NCBI GenBank assembly: GCA_022496185.1
Contig: WTXG01000173.1
Coordinates: 1 to 64,000, forward strand
From: Multifurca ochricompacta
Taxonomy: Eukaryota > Basidiomycota > Agaricomycetes > Russulales > Russulaceae
Direction: 5' to 3'
Length of the DNA: 64,000 bases
Shown here: one piece after another, positions 56,171-64,000 of the stretch
Layout: each line of letters starts with the position of its first letter
How positions within the stretch are numbered: position 1 is the first letter of the stretch
Notes under the pieces: generated by a model
The model's database searches: none
Told to the model about the DNA's origin: nothing
What the model saw: only the letters and a program-made list of their open reading frames with translations
Translations under genes and position numbers: made by a program

Positions 56171-56181
56171 AAGTTGAGTCT
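56171..56181 (+). promoter_or_regulatory. Primer-binding site of gypsy 3, self-priming type
   Basis: AAGTTGAGTCT two bases after the LTR, the exact complement of 55934-55944 in the LTR. Confidence 0.7.
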
Positions 56182-56190
56182 CCTTCCAAT

Positions 56191-57701
56191 GTGGCTTTGT
56201 CCAGCCGCAGTCAGACCTTGTTCAAAGAAGAGCTCATCAACCGAAGAGAAGAGAATAATCTTTCACAACAGACACTTGGCTCTGCCATCTGGAAAGATTT
56301 TGAGTCTGAGTTTGGATACTATGTCTATCACAACAGAAGATACCAACTGGTAGAATACAATGACAAAAAGAGAGTTTGGTATCATATCCGATACTCGGAG
56401 AGTAAACATTTGTGGGTTACCACTGCTCCCACTCCACCAGAATTTGGTCTCAGACCATGGAGAGAAAACCCACCTGCAATCATCACCAACTCAGAACCAG
56501 AAGAATACGTCAAAGAAAATAGTGAAGATGCACCAGTATTAGCATTGTCTACACCCCTGGTTGCACCTACAGTTGTCATGATCAGAGCCCCTGCCTTGAC
56601 AACCCCCCAGATATTGATACAATCCACCAACACCATCACCCCATTCCATCAAGCCATGTTGACCATTGCTGCCCAGCTCCCCGACCCTGCTCCTCCTCCT
56701 CCTCCTCCTGTCATCCCAAACATTCCTCCACCATTGGGATGCCTCTCAGGAATCTTGCCCCAGACCTTCATGGGAGATCACTCCCAGAGTAAAAAATTCA
56801 TGTTGGAGTTCACCACCTTTAAGAACTTCAACCATGATGTCGCCCAGATCATTAACCCCTTCCAACACACCAACCTCTTCCTCTCACTTATTAGAGGCGA
56901 TGCAGTTGACAATTGGATGATGGAGCAGCTTGAGTGGCTGAATGAGCAGGTAGAAAGTGGACGTTGCACTACAAGTGAGAGTCTATGGGAAATGATTGCC
57001 CAGAGGTTCAAAGATGCATTCACTGACAGGCAAGCAAAGCAAAAGGCAGCCAGGGAATTGAAGTCCCTGCGGATGGAAAAGGGGGACCTTGATGCCTATG
57101 TGGCAAAATTCAGAAGCCTGGCAAATTGAGCAGGCTATGACACCGACGAAGAGGTGACCCTGGATCTCTTCTCTCAGGGACTCCCAAACCCACTTGTCAA
57201 GAACATCATCCAATTTCACCACCCTCATGACTGGGATGAATGGGTCAATGCTGCTTGGCGACAGCAACAAGACTATCTTGATTTCCAGACACGATTTGGA
57301 GTCAATACAAAGAAAGGGAAAACACAAGAACAGTGGAAGGCAGCATTTGGCATTAAACCAACGCATGCTACCCAGAGGGACCCTAATGCAATGGATACCT
57401 CAGCAGACAGAGTACAGGCAAGAGCTACACTCACAGAAGACAAGCAACAGACGCTGATGAAGGAAGGACAGTGCTTCCGCTGCAAAGCACAAGGGCACAT
57501 GTCCCAAGACTGCCCAAAAAAGGGGTACAGGTTGCGGAAGCAACTACTACACCTGTAGCCCCTGTCCACAATAACCCACCTGCTGCGGACAAATGAACCA
57601 AAGAAGAGAAGGCCCAGGATATATGGGCAAATATGATGAAGGAAAGCAAGGAAGTGCGCGCTATTCTTGTTGAGAAGGCGTTCACAAAGAAGGATTTTTG
57701 A
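56191..57701 (+). pseudogene. Gypsy 3 gag, broken
   Basis: GTG start as in the other two gags (ALSSRSQTLFKEEL). Capsid region with FMLEFTTFKNFNHD and LFSQGLPNPLVKNI, knuckle CFRCKAQGHMSQDC near 57478, C-terminal AILVEKAFTKKDF then TGA at 57699. Lesions are a TGA at 57127, a one-base loss near 57525 and a TGA near 57594. Confidence 0.9.
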
Positions 57702-58710
57702 TAAGCTCCACCCCGTTGGCCTGGGCATGAGCACTCCATGTTACCTCTGTGTATACTAGTTGATTCAAATCATTGAAAATACCAGTTCATTTCGAGACTA
57801 CACAGAAGATGGCTGACTGAGATATCTTGGTGGACTCAGGAGCCACAGATAACTTCATTAGTTCATGACTAATTAAAACCTTAAGCCTGGGGATGCTGGC
57901 TCTTCCTCAGGAAAAGAATATTTGGAACATTGATGGGACAGCTAATTGCACTGGAAAGATCACACATTATACTGATCTAAATGTCCAGGTTGGGGAAACA
58001 ACAAAAGTCATTCATTTCCTGATCACCAACCTAGGGGACGAGTGTCACAACCTACCCAGCGTACCCAACAGATGGCAAGATGTGGGGGACACACAAGCAG
58101 TGACAACAGCCATGTGGGGTCCGCAAGGACATCGCTGGCTTAGTCATGATGTCCCACGCCGAAGCCCAGAAGACAGATACGGCATGAGGTACAGAAGCAG
58201 ATCACATGACAGTAAGGTTTGATGCCTCATGTACAGAAGGACCCTGAACCTTAGTTGATGTGGGAAGATGGTGGCACTGGTTCTGATGGAAGGTTCCATA
58301 GTCACACGTCCAGAACCACAAGCGTCTAGATAAGCCTGATAAGAACAGATGACTAAGCTAGTACCAGCATGTATATATACCCTAGCTAGCCTCACTCAGA
58401 TGTTCCCCATCTTGAGCTCCTGTGACAACTAGTAGCCTTGTGGACCTTTAAACTCCTTCCTTGCGTCTCACCAGCCAAACTCATCCCTTTGGTACTCGTC
58501 CTCTGTGACTTGTACACTGAGCCTGTGACTCTGGTAGACCCTGCGTCGGACTTATTGTCTTCTGCATCGACCCAAGATCGTCCCGACCTTGTCTCTGTGA
58601 CCTAGCCGCCCGCACTCGACCGTGTACGCCCCTCTGAGCATAACAACAAGGATCTCATTCTGGGATATCCATGGCTTGCTGCCTTTGAACCAAAAATTAA
58701 CTGGGCTGAT
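57702..58710 (+). pseudogene. Gypsy 3 protease, split by LTR H
   Basis: Active-site region LVDSGATDNFIS near 57828 with stops around it (TGA near 57747 and 57818, a TGA near 57868). It resumes after the LTR at DLILGYPWLAAFEPKINW. It would process the polyprotein if intact. Confidence 0.85.
58043..58645 (+). repeat. Solo LTR family H in gypsy 3 protease
   Basis: 603 bp, TGTCACAACCTACC to CTGAGCATAACA. The flanks ACGAG (58038-58042) and ACAAG (58646-58650) are a duplication with one transition. Single copy in the window. Confidence 0.88.
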
Positions 58711-61700
58711 GTGACGATGGATAAAGATTCGTATCCAACTATCATTACGTCATTGGGCTATGATTACACCATCAGACACCCAACAGTAAGGGCCACAAGC
58801 ACAGATGAAGAAGATCCTGGTCGTTGTTATGTCACCAAGGCATCTGAGTTAGCCCAAAGAGCAGTACAAGGGCAGGTGGAGAGGACTTATAGTGATATAG
58901 TGCCAAGCACCTATCACTGGCACTGGAAAGTGTTCTCTGAAGAAGAGTCACAGCACTTTCCACCTGCCCAACCATGGGATCATGCTATAGACCTGCTCCC
59001 TGATGCGCTGTTGGCAATAGATTGCAAAATCTACCCACTGTCCCAGTCTGAGCAGGTAGCATTGACGGAATTCCTTGAGGAACATTTGGCAAAAGGATAT
59101 ATTTGCCTGTCCAAGTCACAGTATGCCTCGCCCTTCTTCTTCATCAAAAAGAAGGACGGCAAGCTGCGACCAGTCCAGGACTATCGACGAATTAACACTC
59201 ACACTGTGAAAAACACCTACTCCCTGCCACTTATCTCCAAGCTCATTGATACCATGAGAGACAAGTCCCTTTTCTCGAAAATGGATGTGCAGTGGGGTTA
59301 CAACAATGTCAGAATTAAAGAGGGTGACCAATGCAAAGCGGCGTTCAAAACAAACCAAGGACTGTTCAAACCAAATGTCATGTTTTTTGGTCTTATGAAC
59401 TCACCAGCAACATTCCAATCCATGATGAATCACATCTTCTGTGATCTCATTCTTACTGGTGAAGTGGTAGTCTATATGGATGACATCCTAGTGGCCACCT
59501 CGAACAACTTGAGCCACCATCAAGAGCAAGTGCATCAGGTGCTGGATATATTACAAGAACACGACCTGTACCTCAAACCAGCCAAGTGCTCCTTTGAACA
59601 ACAGAGTGTTGAGTACCTAGGAGTTATCCTAGAGGGAGGACAAGTGCACATGGATCCTATTAAGGTGCAAGGGATCCAAGAATGGCCTGTGCCAACTTGT
59701 GTCAAAGACATCCGATCATTCATTGGATTCTGCAACTTCTACCAATGCTTTGTCAAGGGATTCTCAGGCATCGCACGACCATTGAACGATCTCTTGAAAA
59801 AGGATGTGCCATGGCATTGGGGCACCGCACAACAACAGGCTTTCGAACAGATTAGGGACCTCGTTGGTTCAGAACCAGTACTCATTCAACCAGATCTGAG
59901 TTGCCCCTTTGAACTAGAAGTGGACACCTCTCACTTTGCAAATGGAGCAGTACTATACCAAAGAGATGTTGCACAGATACTCCATCCAGTGGCATACTAC
60001 TCTGAGACCTTCTCCCCAGCTGAACAAAATTATGACATCTGGGACAGGGAGCTCCTAGCCATAGTCAAGGCACTTCGACACTGGCGACCCTACCTAGCAG
60101 GAACTCCCCATAAAACCATCATTCACACTGATCATTCCAATCTATTATATTGGAAAGAGCCCCACAAAATCAGTTGACGTGTAGCACAAGAGGTCCTGGA
60201 GCTCGAAGAGTATAACTTCACCCTGAAACACATTGCTGGAAGCCAGAATGCCAGAGCAGATGCACTATCACGGAGACCTGATATGCATACAGGAAAGGAC
60301 AACAATAACGATGTCACCGTCCTCCCAGAGGAAGTGTTTGCAAAGACTGCCGTAGTCAGTCTCCACAATATGGACTTATGGGCACAGGTTTCACAAAACA
60401 TGAACCAAGAATTATGCCATTCATGGGCTGATGCACACAACTTAAAAGAAGTCAATGGCCTTTGGTGGAAGGATGGGATCAGCTTGTTGTCACCGGTGGC
60501 AACAACATTAAGAGGGGGGTGATCCATTTTCACCACAACCTCCCCTCTGCTGGCCACCCTGGCATTGCGAACACCTATGCCCTTGCCAAGAGAGACTATT
60601 GGTGGCCCAATATGAAACAGGATGTTGCAAACTACATGCAGGGATGCGCAGCATGTCAAGCAAACAAAGTCAATATGCACCCAAGAATCCTGCTGCTACA
60701 CCCCATTACTCCCATCTTGTCAATCCCTTTCCAGACCATCACCATGGACTTCATTGTCAAGCTGCCTGAGTCACAGGGCTTTGATACCATCCTCACAATC
60801 ACCAACCATGATTGCTCCAAAGCAGCCCTATTCATACCCTGTAACAAAACTATCACAGCTGAAGGAGTGGTGAGACTATACCTGAACCACGTATACCGCC
60901 ACTATGGACTCCCCAAGAAAATCATATCCAACCAAGATACCCAATTTACATCAGCATTCACCAAAGCCTTATGCAAGACATTGGACATCACACAGAACAT
61001 TTCCACAGCTTATCATCCACAGATGGATGGACAGTCCGAGCAAACAAACCAGTGGTTAGAACAGTACCTTCAGTTTTGGTGTAACAGACAACAAGATGAC
61101 TGGACAGAGTGGCTATCGACCACGGAGTTTGCTCACAATTCATGGCCCAATGGGATGACAAAAGCTACCCCCTTCTCCTTATCATGGGCTGGACTCCATG
61201 CACCACATGGACAGATAAGCCCACTAACGTCCCTTCAGTAACCCAACAAATACACCAATGGAAAGACCTACGACAATTGGCCAATGAAAACCTGGCAAAG
61301 GCACAGCAACTTCTAGCTGTGCAGCCAAGCATGTTCACACCTTATCAGACCAATGACTGGGTCTGGCTCGAGGGAAGAAACATTCACACATCACACCCCT
61401 CAGCCAAACTAGTGCCCCAACATCACAGACCCTTCCAGATCAAAAGGAAGCTGTCAGACATATCTTATGAACTGCAACTGCCGCTGAAATGGAAGATCCA
61501 CCCTGTCTTCCATGCCAAGCTTCTGACCCCATATAAGGAAACCTCCATTCATGGGGAAAACTTCCCAAGACCCCCACCTGACCTTATCAATGGAGAAGCA
61601 GAGTGGGAAGTGGAGTGCATTCTAGACTCAGGACGAAAAGGCCGAGGGCACAAACTGCACTACCTGATTAAGTGGAAGGGATTCCCAGACTCTGACAATT

Positions 61701-61786
61701 CGTGGGAGCCAGCTGGGAATATCTTTGCCCTGGCCCTTATCTTGGAGTTCCACGCCCAACATCCAGAGGCGCCCAAAGACAATTAA
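58711..61786 (+). pseudogene. Gypsy 3 pol: RT, RNase H, integrase, chromodomain
   Basis: RT motifs [22 protein letters not shown] and catalytic YMDDILVAT (near 59475), then RNase H and the integrase zinc site (HFHHNLPSAGH, CAACQANK). The second catalytic Asp of integrase reads Asn (ISNQDTQF near 60930, gypsy 2 has SDRDPRF). Lesions: TGA at 60175 (gypsy 2 CGA), frameshifts near 60470 and 61180. Chromodomain LHYLIKWKGFPDSDNSWEP, and the pol end HPEAPKDN with TAA at 61784. Confidence 0.92.
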
Positions 61787-61860
61787 AAGGACAGCCCCAG
61801 CCCCATCGAATTCCTCAGTACATGCTTCCCCAGCAATGTCCTAACACCATCAAATCCATT

Positions 61861-63567
61861 ATGTCTTTCATTGCTGCCAATGCCACTGTCAATGCTTTCA
61901 CCACCACTGTAGTTGTCAAGAATTTCCCTGCCACCCATCCTTCCACTTGTCCCTCTTCTCCCATTGATTATGAGGCTGCCGAAGCACGGGTCAAGAACCA
62001 GTCCCCTAACCCCAATGACGACTTCAACCACTGTGAGGAGCCACACCCAAATGACCTGTTGGGCATGGAGTCAGACAATGAAGTTCCTGAGTTCCCATTC
62101 TTTGCCAATAACCTGAACTCATTGATGTACTTTCCTCTCGAGATCACCATGGCTGACAGAACGGTAGCCATTGCTAAGTATATCTTCTACACGAATGGAG
62201 GATGGATGTGGCTGGATGCATGAAGAAGGATGGCCCTGTCTATGGGGTGCCAGTCTATTTGGAGGAAAGGTATACCGGCTGCCTCCATCACACCATGAGT
62301 GATGAACAGCTGGGGCATCTGGCTGCTGAAGACTCCCACGCTTTCGCAATCGACAAAGTCATGAATGACATGCGCCTTCCGCATCTCAAGGCTGAGGTAA
62401 TGAGACTGCAGAAGAACTTGACGTTGTGCACCACACTTAACCAACAGTATCAGGAGCATGCCAAGCAGATGACAAGGTTGACCAGTGGGATGTTCCAGAT
62501 AGAGCAGGAACTGGTGGAGATTCGGAAGCGGTTAGAGAAGGGGATGTCAAACAATCATGCTGCTGGTTATACTGACTGTGGTTAGTAGCGGTTAGGCTAG
62601 AAAGACAAGTATACTTCAGAGGTTGAAGAAACTCTATATTAACTATACTACTGACCTAGAAAGACAAGTATCTACAGAAGACGTTAGTCAAAGGAAAGTA
62701 GAAAGTATAGTAAGACTTACACTTCAGAGGTTGAAGAAACTCTGAAGTGGAAGAGACGAAACAGACACCCTTATATACCCATGGGGGCCAGGGGAAATGG
62801 TCTGTGCACACTGGGAATAAGTCCACAAGTGCCGGACAATAAACAGAGAGGGATAAAGGCTATTGGCCAAAGAGATATCACATGCTTACTGCACATTACT
62901 AAGTCCATCACTAATCAGCTGAGTAAGGTGAGAAAGAAATGTAATAAAGATAACATAAAAAGTCCGATACTCCGAGATCTAATCTAATCTAATCTACAGC
63001 TGAAGCGAACCTTAGATGCCTGAAGCATCTCCAGACACATCCTGTGTCAACAGGGGACACATACCAGACTATTGCTGAGAGGTATGCAGACACTTATGCG
63101 CAACCTCTCCCCCACAATCATTGGGAGCTGCACTGACGCTGTTGCCTAACTGATTTGAAATGCCATGGATGCATGAAAACCCCTGTGGAGAGACCTGCTG
63201 GCGATGCAACAGCAAATATCACATCAGCTGGAACTGCCCCCTCAATTGCAAGTGGTGTCATCATTGCCACAGCAACCAACATTGGAGTCGGTTCTGCATC
63301 TTCTGCCACATTGGAGTGGCCCCAACAATCATTAACCCATTGGGATGGTGTGGCAAGTGCCTGCATCACAATGCTGGACATCGCGAACTCAATTGTCCCA
63401 TCCACGATCTGTGCCATCAGTGTGGCCAGTGCAGTCCATATGGATTCCTGCATACCCACCAATGTCCCCAGGATTCAGACAAAGAGAATGACACCCTTGA
63501 TGACTGTAATGTAGCTGATGACTACCTGGAGCTGGTACAGGATGATGACAGTATGAGTCATTTCTAG
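61861..63567 (+). pseudogene. ORF3 of gypsy 3, split by solo LTR D
   Basis: ATG at 61861 (MSFIAANATVNAFTTT), 75 bp after the pol stop. Same order as in gypsy 2: SPIDYEAAEARVKN, EFPFFANNLNS, DVAGCMKKDGPVYG, PVYLEERYTG, helical middle, then after the LTR CWRCNSKYHISWNC, CHHCHSNQHWSRFC, CGKCLHHNAGHRELNC, CHQC-x11-HQC and ELVQDDD. Lesions are a one-base loss near 62205, the LTR at 62545, a one-base loss near 63110 and a stop near 63147. Stop TAG at 63565-63567. Confidence 0.75.
62545..63052 (-). repeat. Solo LTR family D in gypsy 3 ORF3
   Basis: 508 bp, TGTCAAACAATC to CTGTGTCAACA, with GGGGA on both sides (62540-62544 and 63053-63057). A copia LTR inside a gypsy element. Confidence 0.95.
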
Positions 63568-63584
63568 CCAGGTCTGCTAGAACC

Positions 63585-63598
63585 AGAAGAGGGGGTGA
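63585..63598 (+). promoter_or_regulatory. Polypurine tract of gypsy 3
   Basis: AGAAGAGGGGGTGA abuts the 3' LTR start at 63599. Confidence 0.75.
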
Positions 63599-64000
63599 TG
63601 TTACAACCTCAACCAAGCACTCCTCTTTTCTTTTCTCTCCCTCACTCAGACCCCATGCACCCACCTACGTTACATTTCTTGATCATGTCTCCTTCCTGGG
63701 ATCCATCATATGCACTACTTCCATCCCCGTGACTGTGTTTGTCCCTGTTGACTTGTCTTTGCTTACAAATACCTTTCTTATCTTCTTATCTGTACAACTG
63801 GACACTTACTTAATTCCCTATCAGAAGCCAGGCTTTATGCCCTCCACTTTCGGATATTTGGACCCACTTGACTCCGATGCTCTTATCATTAGATGCCTGT
63901 TTCCTTACATATATAAGTCTGCTGTAACTACACTGTAGACTTCAGACTCAACTTATTGAATACATCGGTGCCTGTCTTCTGGACTCCCCTTTGAACCCTT
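63599..64000 (+). repeat. 3' LTR of gypsy 3 (family A), cut by window edge
   Basis: TGTTACAACCTCAACC and onwards matches 54987-55082 plus 55685 on. The presumed transcript start AGACTCAACTT lies at 63944-63954. The end and the right target duplication (CCAAG expected) are outside the window. Confidence 0.95.

Larger units (their letters stand above)
54987..64000 (+). mobile_element. Gypsy 3, chromovirus with ORF3, right end cut by window
   Basis: 5' LTR at 54987-56168, gag, protease, RT to chromodomain, ORF3, polypurine tract, and a 3' LTR beginning at 63599. Same design and same LTR family as gypsy 2, with more lesions. Nested solo LTRs are A (55083), H (58043) and D (62545). Confidence 0.95.

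Overview
The window looks like a transposon-dense piece of a filamentous basidiomycete (Agaricomycete-type) nuclear genome. The reasons are a CHAT protein with an N-terminal helical-repeat region, short GT-AG introns of 59-78 nt, chromodomain Ty3/gypsy and Ty1/copia elements, hAT and Tc1-like DNA elements, tRNA-derived SINE-like pieces, and C-to-T decay at CpG sites. I cannot name the species from sequence alone. No CRISPR array, rRNA gene or clearly functional tRNA gene was seen.

Layout. 1-14039 is one nest built on a reverse LTR (family G). It holds a plus-strand copia element (copia 1) and a minus-strand copia element (copia 2, 3811-12130, target duplication AGGCC). Copia 2 was itself hit by five solo LTRs. 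A minus-strand gypsy element (E1) with an undamaged gag runs off the left edge. 14040-21470 is the only gene-bearing island: a CHAT-domain gene with one small intron (14520-17777), a decayed coding stretch, an uncertain small gene and a two-exon zinc-finger-like gene (19807-20861). 21479-35911 is a mosaic of solo LTRs, the 5' end of a third copia element (copia 3) and repeated 1.4-kb non-autonomous hAT elements ('F'). It includes an F inside an F and an F carrying a 2.9-kb hAT element. 35912-40233 holds the 3' end of a gypsy element (E3), tandem LTRs, a 215-bp Tc1-type MITE and a transposase fragment. 40828-51685 is gypsy 2, a nearly complete element with CACAG on both sides, inserted into an older gypsy 4 (about 40270-54895). 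54987 to the right edge is gypsy 3, close kin of gypsy 2.

How the parts work together. Gypsy 2, gypsy 3 and the E elements are chromoviruses. Their primer site sits next to the 5' LTR and matches the presumed first bases of their own transcript, as in self-priming Tf1-like elements. The G/A change in the LTR is matched in the primer site of the other lineage. Downstream of pol all three carry an extra reading frame ('ORF3', about 400 codons) in the same place. It has a conserved body, a coiled-coil-like stretch, four CCHC-like clusters and an acidic C-terminus. I do not recognise it, and it is the most interesting thing in the window. The copia elements use a different primer site that matches the anticodon arm of initiator tRNA-Met, as in Drosophila copia. 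Most retroelement genes are broken, and many of the breaks are TGA codons where a sister copy reads CGA.
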